DNA of 64,000 bases from Paracoccus lutimaris (GCF_003337565.1 NZ_QPJL01000014.1:1-64000); one strand, 5' to 3'; numbered from the stretch's first letter, positions 32,425 through 41,610 are shown. Numbers and translations: made by a program. The notes: generated by a model from the letters alone, not told the origin.

Positions 32425-33381
32425 TCAGGCCAGCGCCTTCGACCCCATGGCCAGAAACTTCTGCCGCCGGTCCTTGACGATCTCGGCGGGTTTCTTGCCC
32501 TCCAGCTCGCGCAGCATGGTCTGGATGGTGTCGCCCACGGCCTTGATCGTCTCGGCCGGTGCCCGCTGCGCGCCGCCCAGCGGCTCGGCGATGATCTGAT
32601 CGATGATCCCCAGCTTTTTCAGGTCCTGCGCGGTCAGCTTCAGCGCCACGGCGGCCTCGCGCATCTTCTCGGCATCCTTCCACAGGATCGAGGCGCAGCC
32701 CTCGGGCGAGATCACCGAATAGATTGAATGTTCCAGCATGGCGATGCGGTTTGCCGTGGCGAACGCGACCGCCCCGCCCGAGCCACCCTCGCCGATGATG
32801 ACCGAAACCAGCGGCACGCCGATTTCCAGGCATTTCTGGGTCGAGCGGGCGATGGCCTCGGACTGCCCGCGTTCCTCGGCGCCCTTGCCGGGATAGGCGC
32901 CGGGCGTGTCGACCAGCGTGATCACCGGCAGGCGGAAGCGGTCGGCCATGTCCATCAGCCGGATCGCCTTGCGATAGCCCTCGGGGCGGGCCATGCCGAA
33001 ATTGTGGTGGATGCGCGACTTGGTGTCATTGCCCTTTTCATGGCCGATGATCACGCAGGGCTTGTCGCGAAAGCGCGCAAGACCGCCCATGACGGCGTGA
33101 TCCTCGCCAAAGGCGCGGTCCCCGGCCAGGGGCATGTATTCGGTGAACAGCTCGTCGATATAGTCGCGGCAATGCGGCCGTTCGGGGTGGCGGGCGACCT
33201 GCGTCTTGCGCCAGGGATCCAGCTGCTTGTAGAGGTCGCGCAGCATGTCATCGGCTTTTTTGTCAAGCGCGGCGGCCTCTTTCTCCAGATCGACGCCTTC
33301 GCCCTTGCGGGCCATCACGCGCAGCTCCTCGGCCTTGCCCTCGATATCGGCAAGCGGCTTTTCGAACTCCAGGTAGGTCAT
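32425..33381 (-). CDS. accA: Acetyl-CoA carboxylase carboxyltransferase subunit alpha
   Basis: 318-residue carboxyltransferase alpha subunit. [14 protein letters not shown] at the start, [29 protein letters not shown] and [12 protein letters not shown] are characteristic. With AccD it transfers carboxyl from biotin to acetyl-CoA to give malonyl-CoA for fatty-acid synthesis. It is encoded alone, 72 bases after moaE on the same strand. Confidence 0.97.
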   Translation of the reverse strand: MTYLEFEKPLADIEGKAEELRVMARKGEGVDLEKEAAALDKKADDMLRDLYKQLDPWRKTQVARHPERPHCRDYIDELFTEYMPLAGDRAFGEDHAVMGGLARFRDKPCVIIGHEKGNDTKSRIHHNFGMARPEGYRKAIRLMDMADRFRLPVITLVDTPGAYPGKGAEERGQSEAIARSTQKCLEIGVPLVSVIIGEGGSGGAVAFATANRIAMLEHSIYSVISPEGCASILWKDAEKMREAAVALKLTAQDLKKLGIIDQIIAEPLGGAQRAPAETIKAVGDTIQTMLRELEGKKPAEIVKDRRQKFLAMGSKALA

Positions 33382-33453
33382 GCAGGGCTCCGCTCTGTCA
33401 TCGGTCTGGTCCGGGTCTATATGATGCCCGCAGGCCGGGAATGCAACGCCGCG

Positions 33454-33888
33454 TTACCAGCGCGTCAGCGCATCCTCGTCCCCGGATCTGGCCTCGACCC
33501 AGTTTCCGGGGCCATCGGGGCCGATTTCCCGCTTCCAGAAGGGGGCGCGGGATTTCAGCCAGTCCATGAGATATTCCGCCGCCTGAAAGGCCGCGACGCG
33601 ATGCCGCGCCGCCGTGGCGACCATCATGATCTGCTCGCCGACCTCAAGCCGGCCGTAACGATGGATGATGCGCCAGTCCGAAAGCCCGAAGCGCGCGGCG
33701 GCGGCCTCGCCATAGGCGGTCAGCGCACGCTCGGTCATGCCGGGGTAATGTTCGATTTCCAGCGCGACCAGCCGGCCGTCCTCGTCCCGCACAAGGCCGG
33801 AAAACGTCACCACCGCGCCGGCGCCGGCACCAAAGCCGGCCAGTTCGGCGCCGATGTCGAAGGGCGCGCGCTGGACGCGGGCGGACAT
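33454..33888 (-). CDS. moaE: Molybdopterin synthase catalytic subunit MoaE
   Basis: 144 residues; VVTFSGLVRDEDGRL, HYPGMTERAL, HRYGRLEVGEQIMMV and the catalytic lysine region LKSRAPFWKRE are standard for MoaE. With MoaD it inserts dithiolene sulfur into precursor Z to form molybdopterin. It begins one base after moaD ends, forming a moaD-moaE pair. Confidence 0.96.
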   Translation of the reverse strand: MSARVQRAPFDIGAELAGFGAGAGAVVTFSGLVRDEDGRLVALEIEHYPGMTERALTAYGEAAAARFGLSDWRIIHRYGRLEVGEQIMMVATAARHRVAAFQAAEYLMDWLKSRAPFWKREIGPDGPGNWVEARSGDEDALTRW

Positions 33889-33889
33889 C

Positions 33890-34141
33890 TCAGCCCCCGG
33901 TCATCGGCGGGAAGAAGGCAACCTCGCGCGCGCCGGCCAAGGGCGCGTCCAGATCGCTCAGTTCCTGATCGATGGCGACGCGGACGGCGGACAGGTCGGA
34001 AAGTGCGAGCGCATGCCATTCGTCCATCGCGGCCAGCTGGGCGACCAGTTCGCGCACGGTTGCGGCCTGGGTCTCGATCCGTTCACGGGGCTGGCCGATG
34101 CGTTCGCGCAGCCAGGCGAAATACAAGACGTCAACGGCCAT
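33890..34141 (-). CDS. moaD: Molybdopterin synthase sulfur carrier subunit MoaD
   Basis: 83-residue ubiquitin-like protein ending in PPMTGG; the C-terminal double glycine is thiocarboxylated to carry sulfur. VDVLYFAWLRERIG is the usual first strand. It overlaps the pgsA 3' end by 11 bases and is followed by moaE, so the three genes are one transcription unit. Confidence 0.95.
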   Translation of the reverse strand: MAVDVLYFAWLRERIGQPRERIETQAATVRELVAQLAAMDEWHALALSDLSAVRVAIDQELSDLDAPLAGAREVAFFPPMTGG

Positions 34142-34760
34142 GGTGATCGCTCAGGTAGGGGCGGGCCTTGTCGAAATAGTCCCAGCCGGTGATCGCGGTC
34201 AGCAGCGCCGCGATCCAGATCAGCGCCAGCCCCAATTGCGTCGCCAGATCCGACCAGCTGTCGGACCAGGGCAGGCTGGTTTCACCGACCAGAGGCGGAT
34301 GGCCGACCTCGTAATAATTCAGGCCGGTGCCCAGAAACAGCACGGCGATGGCGACCATCTGGGCGGTAGTTTTCCACTTGGCCAGCTTGGTCACCTTCAA
34401 GAGCTTGGCGTCGCTGCCCAGATATTCGCGCAAGCCCGCGACAAAAACCTCGCGGAACAGGATGATGGTCGAGGGCAGGATCAGCCAGGGGTTCATCCCC
34501 GAATAGCCGGTGATGACCACGACGGCGATGATGACCATGGCCTTGTCGGCGATCGGGTCCATGGCGGCGCCGAATCGGCTTTCCTGTCCCCAGAGCCGCG
34601 CGAGATAGCCGTCGAACCAGTCGGTGATGGCGGCGACCAGAAACAGCACCAGCGCCGCGAAATCCGCGAATGGCCGGCTAAGGAACAGAAACATCAGCGG
34701 CACAAGCGGCGCAGCTGCAAGGCGCAGCACAGTCAGGATGTTGGGCAAGGTCCAGCGCAT
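34131..34760 (-). CDS. pgsA: CDP-diacylglycerol-glycerol-3-phosphate phosphatidyltransferase
   Basis: 209-residue membrane enzyme of phosphatidylglycerol synthesis. The CDP-alcohol phosphotransferase motif is complete: DG-x2-AR at FDGYLARLWG, then G-x3-D-x3-D at FGAAMDPIADKAM. Four to five membrane segments are visible and WTLPNILTVLRLAAAP is the typical start. An insert around GLNYYEVGHPPLVGETSLP is larger than in E. coli PgsA. Confidence 0.94.
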   Translation of the reverse strand: MRWTLPNILTVLRLAAAPLVPLMFLFLSRPFADFAALVLFLVAAITDWFDGYLARLWGQESRFGAAMDPIADKAMVIIAVVVITGYSGMNPWLILPSTIILFREVFVAGLREYLGSDAKLLKVTKLAKWKTTAQMVAIAVLFLGTGLNYYEVGHPPLVGETSLPWSDSWSDLATQLGLALIWIAALLTAITGWDYFDKARPYLSDHHGR

Positions 34761-34874
34761 GGCCGCAACTTATGCATTTGCGCGCCCGGGGGGAAGGGGG
34801 CGCATTCAGCCGCCGCGCCCTGTCCGAATGTGCTTGTCACGGGCGGGGGGCTGCGTTAAGTGGCGATTTGCTAT

Positions 34875-34887
34875 GTGATAACATAAC
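34875..34887. promoter_or_regulatory. Candidate Zur box upstream of zinT
   Basis: GTGATAACATAAC matches the Zur consensus of alphaproteobacteria (GTTATAATATAAC-like) at 11 of 13 positions and sits 50 bases before the zinT start. The extended sequence is nearly palindromic and AT-rich in a GC-rich setting. Zur represses such genes when zinc is plentiful. Confidence 0.65.
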
Positions 34888-34937
34888 ATATTTGAGTTGT
34901 TAACCGCCGGTACCGGCAAGCAGAAAGGACAAGGGAC

Positions 34938-35672
34938 ATGGAAAAGCGGATGGGACAGGGGCCTGGACTGGGGCTCGGACTGCGGTTCGGACCGGGGCTG
35001 ATGGCACTGGCGCTGGGAACGGCGCTGCAGATCACGCCGGCCATGGCGCAGGCGGAGAGCGCCGCCACGGCCAAGGACAGCGCGCATGGCCACGATCACG
35101 CCCATGATCACGCCCATGACGCCAAGCCAGCTGAGGAAAAGACCGTCTATAAAGGCTATTTCGAGGACAGCCAGATCCAGGACCGCACGCTGGCCGATTG
35201 GCAGGGCGACTGGCAATCCGTCTATCCCTATCTGACCGATGGCACGCTGGACCCGGTCATGGCCCACAAGGCCGAAAAGGGCGACAAGACCGCGCAGGAA
35301 TACCGCGACTATTACGATATCGGCTATCGCACCGATGTGAACCGCATCGTCATCAAGGGCGAGCAGGTCAGCTTCCACCGGGGCGAGGCCGTGGTTTCGG
35401 GCGAATATGCCAATGACGGCCACGAGACGCTGACCTACAAGAAGGGCAATCGCGGCGTGCGCTATATCTTCAAGAAAGTCTCGGGCGATGCCGGCGCGCC
35501 GCAATTCATCCAGTTCAGCGACCATGCCATTGCACCCGTCAAAGCAGGGCATTACCATCTTTATTGGGGTGAGGACCGCGCCGCCCTGCTTAACGAGATT
35601 ACCAACTGGCCGACATATTACCCGGCTGGGCTGGATGGGTCGCAGATCGTCGCTGAAATGCTGGCGCATTGA
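34938..35672 (+). CDS. zinT: Periplasmic zinc-binding protein ZinT
   Basis: 244 residues: signal peptide (about 1-38, ending AMAQA), a histidine/aspartate-rich linker (HGHDHAHDHAHD, about 50-61) and the ZinT lipocalin-like domain (about 70-244; YKGYFEDSQIQDRTLADWQG, YYDIGYRTDVNRIVI, HYHLYWG). ZinT scavenges zinc in the periplasm and hands it to ZnuA. The His-rich linker is an addition not present in E. coli ZinT. Ribosome-binding site AAAGGACAAGGGAC precedes the ATG. A Zur box is upstream. Confidence 0.93.
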   Translation: MEKRMGQGPGLGLGLRFGPGLMALALGTALQITPAMAQAESAATAKDSAHGHDHAHDHAHDAKPAEEKTVYKGYFEDSQIQDRTLADWQGDWQSVYPYLTDGTLDPVMAHKAEKGDKTAQEYRDYYDIGYRTDVNRIVIKGEQVSFHRGEAVVSGEYANDGHETLTYKKGNRGVRYIFKKVSGDAGAPQFIQFSDHAIAPVKAGHYHLYWGEDRAALLNEITNWPTYYPAGLDGSQIVAEMLAH

Positions 35673-35752
35673 TTGCTGCGTGTTGACTGCGGTGTCGTGA
35701 TCCGGCCTGCTGAGTGGCTTGTGGTGGGGCCGCCATAGACCGGATGAAGGAC

Positions 35753-35776
35753 GAGGGGTGGCGAAAGCCACCCCTC
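35753..35776. terminator. Bidirectional terminator between zinT and uvrC
   Basis: GAGGGGTGGC-GAAA-GCCACCCCTC is a perfect 10-base stem closed by a GAAA tetraloop on the plus strand. It lies 80 bases after zinT and 20 bases after the convergent uvrC stop, so it can serve both. Confidence 0.85.
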
Positions 35777-35795
35777 AGCCGTTCTGGCGCTGCCC

Positions 35796-37691
35796 TCAGG
35801 CTTTCTGGAAATGGTCGACGATCTTTTGCGCCAGCTGCTCGCTGATGCCGTCCACGGCCATCAGATCGGCCAGCCCGGCGCGGCTGACCGCCTTGGCGCT
35901 GCCGAAATGCGCCAGAAGCGCGCGTTTGCGCGCCGCGCCGACGCCCGCGATCTCGTCCAGAGGGTTCGCCATCACCGATTTGGCGCGCTTGGCGCGGTGG
36001 GTGCCGATGGCCCAGCGATGCGCCTCGTCGCGCAGGCGCTGGACGAAATACAGCACCGGGTCGTTCATGCGCAGGGCAAAGGGGCGCCGGCCGGGGCGGT
36101 GGAATTCCTCTTTGCCGTGGTCGCGGTCCTGACCCTTGGCGACGCCGATCATCGGGATGTCCTCGACCCCCATCTCGACCATGATCTCATGCACCGCGCT
36201 GACCTGTCCGGCGCCGCCGTCGATCAGCAGCAGGTCGGGCCAGATATCGGTCTGGCGGTCCGGGTCGTCCTTCAGCAGGCGCGAAAAGCGGCGGGTCAGC
36301 ACCTCTTTCATCATGCCGAAATCGTCGCCCGGGGTGATCTCGGTGCCCTTGATGTTGAACTTGCGATACTGGCTTTTGATCCAGCCCTCGGGGCCGGCGA
36401 CGACCATGCCGCCGACCGCATTCGTGCCCTGAATGTGGCTGTTGTCATAGATCTCGATGCGCTGCGGCGCCTCGGGCAGGTCGAACGCCTCGGCCAGAGC
36501 TTCCAGCAGCCGGGCCTGTGCGGCGCTTTCCGACATGCGCCGGGCCAGGCTCTCGCGGGCATTGCGCAGGGCGTTTTCCACGAGTTCCGCCTTTTCGCCG
36601 CGCTGGGGCACGCCCAGCGTGACCTTGCGCCCGGCTTTCTCGGAGAGCGCCTCGGTCATCAGGTCGGGATCCTCGATCCCGTGCGACAGCAGGATCATGC
36701 GCGGCGGCACCTTGCCGTCATAGAACTGCACCAGAAAGGCCTGCATCACCTCATCGGCGGATTCGACGCCGTTCAGTTTCGGATAAAAGTCGCGGTTTCC
36801 CCAGCTTTGATTGCCGCGAATGAAAAAGACCTGCACACAGGCTTGCCCGCCCTCGAGATGCAGGGCGACCACGTCCGCCTCGGGGACGCCGCGCGGGTTG
36901 ATGGCCTGCACCGATTGCACGGCGGTCAGCGCCTTGATGCGGTCCCGCAGCGCGGCGGCGCGCTCATATTCCATCGCCTCGCTGGCCGCTGACATTTCAC
37001 GCGCAAGCTGCACCTGAATGGCGGTGGACTTGCCGCGCAGGAACAGTTCGGCATCCGCAACCAGCGCCTTGTAATCCTCAAGCCCGATGCGGCCGACGCA
37101 GGGGGCAGAGCAACGCTTGATCTGGTAAAGCAGGCAGGGCCGGCTGCGGCCGCTGAAGGTGGCATCCGTGCAGGACCGCAGCAGGAACACCCGCTGAAGG
37201 TGGTTCAGCGTCCGGTTCACCGCCCCGGCGCTGGCAAAGGGGCCGTAATAGTCGCCCTTTTCCGATTTCGCGCCGCGATGCTTCTTGATCTGGGCAAAGG
37301 GGTGAGATTTCGCGACCAGAATGTTCGGAAAGCTTTTATCGTCGCGCAAAAGCACGTTGTAGCGCGGCTTCAGCTGCTTGATGAGGTTCTGCTCCAAGAG
37401 CAGCGCCTCGGTCTCGGTGCGCGTGGTCAGAAACATCATCGAGCATGTCTCGCGGATCATCCGCGCGATCCGCGCCGAATGACCGCTGCCCCGCGCATAG
37501 TTCGAGACCCGCGCCTTGAGGTTGCGCGCCTTGCCGACGTAAAGCACCGCACCCTGAGCATCCAGCATCCGATAGACTCCCGGCGAGCCGTCGAGCGTCT
37601 TCAGATAGTCCTGAATCAGCGCCTGCCCGGTCTTGGCGGCCGGCGTTCCGGTGGGCGTTTCTGCGGGCTTTTCGGTGGGGGAATCGGTCAT
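35796..37691 (-). CDS. uvrC: Excinuclease ABC subunit C
   Basis: 631 residues of nucleotide-excision-repair nuclease. Order of domains: GIY-YIG nuclease (about 30-110; [22 protein letters not shown] is the core, split here as GVYRMLD and [10 protein letters not shown]), UVR motif (about 215-250), RNase H-like C-terminal nuclease (about 400-550; [20 protein letters not shown]) and tandem helix-hairpin-helix (about 575-630; [16 protein letters not shown]). It makes both incisions around a lesion bound by UvrB. The upstream gap is unusually AT-rich. Confidence 0.96.
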   Translation of the reverse strand: MTDSPTEKPAETPTGTPAAKTGQALIQDYLKTLDGSPGVYRMLDAQGAVLYVGKARNLKARVSNYARGSGHSARIARMIRETCSMMFLTTRTETEALLLEQNLIKQLKPRYNVLLRDDKSFPNILVAKSHPFAQIKKHRGAKSEKGDYYGPFASAGAVNRTLNHLQRVFLLRSCTDATFSGRSRPCLLYQIKRCSAPCVGRIGLEDYKALVADAELFLRGKSTAIQVQLAREMSAASEAMEYERAAALRDRIKALTAVQSVQAINPRGVPEADVVALHLEGGQACVQVFFIRGNQSWGNRDFYPKLNGVESADEVMQAFLVQFYDGKVPPRMILLSHGIEDPDLMTEALSEKAGRKVTLGVPQRGEKAELVENALRNARESLARRMSESAAQARLLEALAEAFDLPEAPQRIEIYDNSHIQGTNAVGGMVVAGPEGWIKSQYRKFNIKGTEITPGDDFGMMKEVLTRRFSRLLKDDPDRQTDIWPDLLLIDGGAGQVSAVHEIMVEMGVEDIPMIGVAKGQDRDHGKEEFHRPGRRPFALRMNDPVLYFVQRLRDEAHRWAIGTHRAKRAKSVMANPLDEIAGVGAARKRALLAHFGSAKAVSRAGLADLMAVDGISEQLAQKIVDHFQKA

Positions 37692-37993
37692 CTTGTTAAC
37701 CAGGTGATTCTTTGCTGCGTCTGCAAAATTGAACCGTGGGGTTCAAGAAGAATCCTGTCCACGGAATCTGTGGATAAGTCTGTGGGTGTCCTTGGGGGAA
37801 GAGGGTATTCGCCAAGGCATTGTTGGGGATTCAAGGGTTTGCCTAAAAAATAGACAGTTTTGCAAGGTGTTGATATCAAACATATGTTTTTGTCCTTGGT
37901 GCAATGCTCTGAAATCCTTGCCAGAATCGTGAAGGTTTCGTGAATGCCATCCGAAAGGTGGACAACTTGTCGCGTCTGGCGCGAAATCCGGGT
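37692..37993 (-). promoter_or_regulatory. 302-base AT-rich upstream region of uvrC with DnaA box, GANTC cluster and CtrA-like half site
   Basis: The longest gene-free stretch in the window. It holds a perfect DnaA box on the minus strand (TTATCCACA, 37777-37769) and a weaker one (TTGTCCACC, about 37969). Five GANTC sites for CcrM-type methylation start at 37706, 37750, 37764, 37828 and 37924. TTAACC, like a CtrA half site, is at 37696-37701. A GAACC-N4-GGTTC palindrome lies at 37731-37744. I see no protein or tRNA in it. It must contain the uvrC promoter; DnaA- and cell-cycle-linked control is inferred. Confidence 0.5.
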
Positions 37994-38764
37994 CTATTCT
38001 ACCCCCAGAACGTCGGGGGTACGCCATCCCAGATGCTGGCCGCCATCCACGCAGATCAGCTGTCCGGTCACGGAATCGGCGTTCAGAAAGTATCCCAGAG
38101 CCGCCTGAATGTCTGCGGGACCTGCGCCCCGCTCAAGGATCGTGGCGGCGCGCTGGCGGGCGAAATGGTCGTCCGACTGGCGGCTGCCCTGCAGGGTCGG
38201 GCCGGGGCCGATGGCATTGACGCGGATATCTGGGGCCAGCGCCTGCGCCGAGGTCTGGGTCAGCCACCACAGCCCCGCCTTGGCCAGCGAATAGGTCATG
38301 AATTCGGGCGTGGGTTTCAGCACCCGCTGGTCGATCATGTTGACGACCAGCGCCTGCGCGCGTGGCTCGGCCCCGCTGCGGTCGGCCTTGGGCGCCTGCC
38401 GGGCAAAGGCCTGCGTCAGCACGAAGGGCGCCCGCAGGTTCGAGCCCATATGCCGGTCCCAGCTTTCCCGCGTGGCGCTGTCCAGATTGTCGTATTCAAA
38501 GATCGAGGCATTGTTGACCAGGACCGTCAGCGGCCCCAGCGCCTCATGGACGCGGCTCACCAGCGTTTCGGTCTGGTCAAGGTCCAGCAGGTCGGCCGCG
38601 AAAATCTCGGCCCGGACGCCATGGGCGCGGGCCTCGGTGGCGGTTGCCTCGGCCTCGGCGGCCGAGCTGTTGTAATGGATCGCCACGTCATGGCCGCGCC
38701 GCGCCAGATACAGCGCCATGGCCCGGCCCAGCCTGCGCGCCCCGGCTGTCACCAGCGCCGTCAC
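37994..38764 (-). CDS. SDR-family oxidoreductase, FolM/pteridine-reductase-like
   Basis: 256-residue short-chain dehydrogenase. The cofactor loop reads LVTAGARRLGRAMAL, i.e. the G-x3-R-x-G variant used by pteridine reductases and FolM rather than the classical G-x3-G-x-G. The catalytic pair is in TYSLAKAGLWW, and NNASIFE replaces NNAG. A role in dihydromonapterin/dihydrofolate reduction is plausible but unproven. The start is a GTG overlapping the exchanger gene by 4 bases; it is the last gene of a four-gene coupled string. Confidence 0.8.
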   Translation of the reverse strand: MTALVTAGARRLGRAMALYLARRGHDVAIHYNSSAAEAEATATEARAHGVRAEIFAADLLDLDQTETLVSRVHEALGPLTVLVNNASIFEYDNLDSATRESWDRHMGSNLRAPFVLTQAFARQAPKADRSGAEPRAQALVVNMIDQRVLKPTPEFMTYSLAKAGLWWLTQTSAQALAPDIRVNAIGPGPTLQGSRQSDDHFARQRAATILERGAGPADIQAALGYFLNADSVTGQLICVDGGQHLGWRTPDVLGVE

Positions 38765-39717
38765 AGCATCGACCCCACGTAAAGCCCATAGGCGGCCAGA
38801 AAGCCCGCCCCGGCCAGCCGGCCCAGCGGCCAGCGCAGGAACAGGAAGGGCGCCGGCAGCAGCGCGGTCGCCAGCATGATCCACAGATCGCGGTTCATCA
38901 TCTGCTCGGGCACCGGCAGGGTGCCGATCAGCGCGGTGACGCCCAGAATCGACAGGATGTTGAAGATGTTCGAGCCGATGACATTCCCCAGCGCCAGATC
39001 GGCCCGCCCGCGCAGGGCGGCGATGACCGAGGTCGCCAGTTCCGGCAACGAGGTCCCGACCGCGACCAGCGTCAGGCCGATCACCGCCTCGCTGATCCCC
39101 AGCAGGCGGGCGATGTCGGTGGCGCCAGTGACCAGCACCTGACCGCCCACCGGCAGCGCCACCAGACCGATGCCCAGCCAGAGCAGGATCCTGCGCCAAG
39201 GGGCGAGCTCGGCCCCGCCGCCCAGTTCGGCCCCGATGCTGTCGCCGCTGGCGGGCGTCAGTGCGGCATCACGGCGCGCCGTGGTGATCTGGCGCCAGAC
39301 CACCAGCACCAGAGCGCCCAGCATGATCAGGCCCTGCGGCCAGTGGATCGGCCCCAGATGCGCGAACAGGATGACCAGCAGCGTCGCTGCAACCATCAGC
39401 GCCCAGCTTTCGCGCAGGTCGGCCTGATCGGTGCGGATGCCCGCGATCAGCGCCGGCAGGCCCAGCACGATCAGCACATTGGCGATATTCGAGCCGATGA
39501 CATTTCCCAGCGCGATATCGGGCGAGCCGTTCAGCACCGCCGCGACCGAGACGATCATCTCGGGCGCCGAGGTGCCAAAGGCTACGACCGTCAGCCCGAC
39601 GATCAGCGGCGGCAGGCCCAGCCGCAGCGACAGGGCGGTGGCGCCCCGCACCAGATATTCGCCGCCGATGACCAGGGCGATCAGACCGGCCAGCACAAGG
39701 GCGATATCGACGATCAT
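38761..39717 (-). CDS. Calcium/sodium antiporter (CaCA family, YrbG-like)
   Basis: 318-residue membrane protein with ten hydrophobic segments and the two inverted alpha repeats of the CaCA family: VVAFGTSAPEMIVSVAA with GNVIGSNIANVLIVLG, and LVAVGTSLPELATSVIA with GNVIGSNIFNILSILG. It exports Ca2+ in exchange for Na+ or H+. Its ATG overlaps the stop of the 36-residue membrane peptide gene, and its end overlaps the SDR gene. Confidence 0.94.
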   Translation of the reverse strand: MIVDIALVLAGLIALVIGGEYLVRGATALSLRLGLPPLIVGLTVVAFGTSAPEMIVSVAAVLNGSPDIALGNVIGSNIANVLIVLGLPALIAGIRTDQADLRESWALMVAATLLVILFAHLGPIHWPQGLIMLGALVLVVWRQITTARRDAALTPASGDSIGAELGGGAELAPWRRILLWLGIGLVALPVGGQVLVTGATDIARLLGISEAVIGLTLVAVGTSLPELATSVIAALRGRADLALGNVIGSNIFNILSILGVTALIGTLPVPEQMMNRDLWIMLATALLPAPFLFLRWPLGRLAGAGFLAAYGLYVGSML

Positions 39718-39824
39718 TTATGCGGCAATCCAAGGATGCGGGCGATGACGCGGCGCACGCCCGGCCCGGCGGCCAGGGCCAGCGCGACAATGACAAGCAG
39801 GAAGATGAGAACGAGCTTGATCAT
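39714..39824 (-). CDS. 36-residue single-span membrane peptide
   Basis: Encodes MIKLVLIFLLVIVALALAAG then PGVRRVIARILGLPHK: one hydrophobic helix (about 3-20) followed by a basic tail. The start ATG overlaps the S49 peptidase stop by 4 bases (ATGA) and its own TGA overlaps the ATG of the antiporter by 4 bases, so it is coupled on both sides. Such exact packing is strong evidence for a real gene. I do not recognise a family; it could be a small regulator or partner of the antiporter or the peptidase. Confidence 0.75.
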   Translation of the reverse strand: MIKLVLIFLLVIVALALAAGPGVRRVIARILGLPHK

Positions 39825-40621
39825 CCGCGTCCGGCCCCGAAACGTGCAAAGGCCGCGCGTTCCTCGACGCTGTCGATCACCGCATCGGCGGAAATCCCAA
39901 AGCGGCGCAGCAGCGGCACGCGCTGGCCATAGGTCAGGAAACGCACGTCCTTGCCGTAAAGCTCGCGCATCTTGGGGACCAGATGGGCGATGCCATCGGC
40001 CAGACCCAGCTCGACCGCATCGCGGCCGGTCCAGATCTCGCCGGTGAAGAGGTCGCGATCGCTGGGCAGACGGTTGCCGCGCCGGGCGATGACCTGATCC
40101 TTGAAGGCCTGATGGATCGGGACCAGAAGGCGTTCCAGCCGCGCGACATCCTCGGGGGTTTCGGGGCGGAACGGGTCCAGCATGGATTTTGAGCGCCCGG
40201 CGGTATGCACGCGCCGTTCGATCCCGTGGCGCTGGATCAGCTCGGTAAAGCCGAAGCCGGCCGCGATCACCCCGATCGAGCCCAGGACCGAACTGTCATC
40301 GGCCCAGATGTAATCGGCGGCGCTGGCCAGCCAATAGCCGCCCGAGGCCGCCACATCCTCGACAAAGGCATGGACGGGGACGTCATGTTCTTGCGACAGG
40401 CGGCGGATGCGGGCGCCGATCAGGCTGGATTGCACCGGCGAGCCGCCGGGCGAATTGATCGCCAGCGCCACGGCCAGAGGTTTCTTGCGCTTGAAGGCGC
40501 GTTCCAGCAGCGGGGCCAGAGCGGCATCCGACAGCCCGGCGCCGCGCCCGGTCGCGCCGATGGTGCCTTGCAGGCGCAGGACGGCCACGCTGGCCGTGCG
40601 GGTCAGGAATGGGATTTTCAT
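39821..40621 (-). CDS. S49 family signal-peptide peptidase (short SppA/SohB-like)
   Basis: 266 residues, about half of E. coli SppA, so a single-domain S49 protease. VALAINSPGGSPVQS, the catalytic serine in DVAASGGYWLASAADYI and the general-base lysine in AGRSKSMLDPFRP are visible. It would degrade cleaved signal peptides or membrane fragments at the inner membrane. The start MKIPFLTRTASVAVLRLQG was preferred over an ATG 12 codons earlier. It heads a coupled string with the membrane peptide, antiporter and SDR genes. Confidence 0.9.
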   Translation of the reverse strand: MKIPFLTRTASVAVLRLQGTIGATGRGAGLSDAALAPLLERAFKRKKPLAVALAINSPGGSPVQSSLIGARIRRLSQEHDVPVHAFVEDVAASGGYWLASAADYIWADDSSVLGSIGVIAAGFGFTELIQRHGIERRVHTAGRSKSMLDPFRPETPEDVARLERLLVPIHQAFKDQVIARRGNRLPSDRDLFTGEIWTGRDAVELGLADGIAHLVPKMRELYGKDVRFLTYGQRVPLLRRFGISADAVIDSVEERAAFARFGAGRG

Positions 40622-40661
40622 GCCCAAGCAGATAGGCGCGCCGGGGCCATCCGGCAAGCGG

Positions 40662-41537
40662 TCATCCGCGTTCTTTCAGGAAAGCCATGACTTCGGCCCG
40701 GTCGGGCATGGCGTCGCCCGCCCCCTTGCGGGTGACCTGAATGGCGGCGGCGGCCGAGGCGTGGCGCAAAGCGGTCTGTGGGTCCTCATTGCGCGACAGC
40801 CCGGCGGCGAACCAGCCGGCAAAGCAGTCGCCGGCGCCGGTCGTATCGACCGCCTGCACCTTGAAGGCCGGCTGGTGCCAGACCTGACCCGAGCGCAGAT
40901 CGCGATATTCCGCCCCCTCGGCTCCGCGCGTGATCAGCATGCCCTCGACCGGCAGATCCTCGCCAAAGGCGGCGAAGGTGTCGCGGGCCTCGACCTCGTT
41001 GACGGCAAGGATGGTCACATGCGGCAGCACGGCGCGCAGCGGCTCAATCTCGAAGGGGGCGGCAGAATAGATCACCCGGGCACCTGCGGCATGGGCGCGG
41101 GCGGCCGCCTCGGCCTGCAGGTTGGTTTCGTTCTGCAGCATCAGGATGTCGCCGGGGCCGATGCCGGCAAGGTCGCGCTCCAGCAGGGTCGGGGGCAGGG
41201 CATGGTTCGCGCCGCCATGCAGGATGATCGAATTCTCGCCGCCCCCATCGACCAGAATGATGGCATGGCCCGTCGCAACCCCTTCAAGCCGCGCGATCGC
41301 GCCGGTCCCGGCCCCCGCCGCTGCAAGCTTGTCCAGAACCCAGCCATCGCCCGCGCCCATCGCGCCCAGATGCTGGACTTGGGCACCGGCGCGGGCGGCG
41401 GCCACCGACTGGTTCGCGCCCTTGCCGCCCAGCCCCAGCGCATAGCCCTGCGAGCTGATCGTCTCGCCGGCGCGCGGCAGGGCGGTCAGACGATAGACAT
41501 GGTCGATATTGATCGAGCCGAGATTATAGATCGTCAT
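40662..41537 (-). CDS. Ribokinase family (PfkB) sugar kinase
   Basis: 291 residues. NLGSINIDHVYRL, the GGKGANQSVAAARAG loop and the anion-hole/catalytic segment VDTTGAGDCFAGWFAAGL (base aspartate in GAGD) mark a PfkB kinase, closest to ribokinase RbsK. It phosphorylates ribose or a related sugar with ATP. No sugar transporter is beside it, so the substrate rests on family resemblance. Confidence 0.88.
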   Translation of the reverse strand: MTIYNLGSINIDHVYRLTALPRAGETISSQGYALGLGGKGANQSVAAARAGAQVQHLGAMGAGDGWVLDKLAAAGAGTGAIARLEGVATGHAIILVDGGGENSIILHGGANHALPPTLLERDLAGIGPGDILMLQNETNLQAEAAARAHAAGARVIYSAAPFEIEPLRAVLPHVTILAVNEVEARDTFAAFGEDLPVEGMLITRGAEGAEYRDLRSGQVWHQPAFKVQAVDTTGAGDCFAGWFAAGLSRNEDPQTALRHASAAAAIQVTRKGAGDAMPDRAEVMAFLKERG

Positions 41538-41610
41538 GCGCCGCCCCCCATTGCTGGCGCAATGTGACCGGGAATCCGGGGCTTTGTCCATATGCCGGGG
41601 CAGAAACGAA

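Noticed and set aside
37731..37744. LexA/SOS box before uvrC (GAACC-N4-GGTTC)
   Set aside because: Alphaproteobacterial LexA usually binds GTTC-N7-GTTC or GAAC-N7-GAAC direct repeats; the symmetry and spacing here do not fit.
37692..37993. Chromosomal replication origin
   Set aside because: Only one perfect and one weak DnaA box, no dnaA, parAB, gidA or hemE neighbours and no clear 13-mer array; a regulatory region is more economical.
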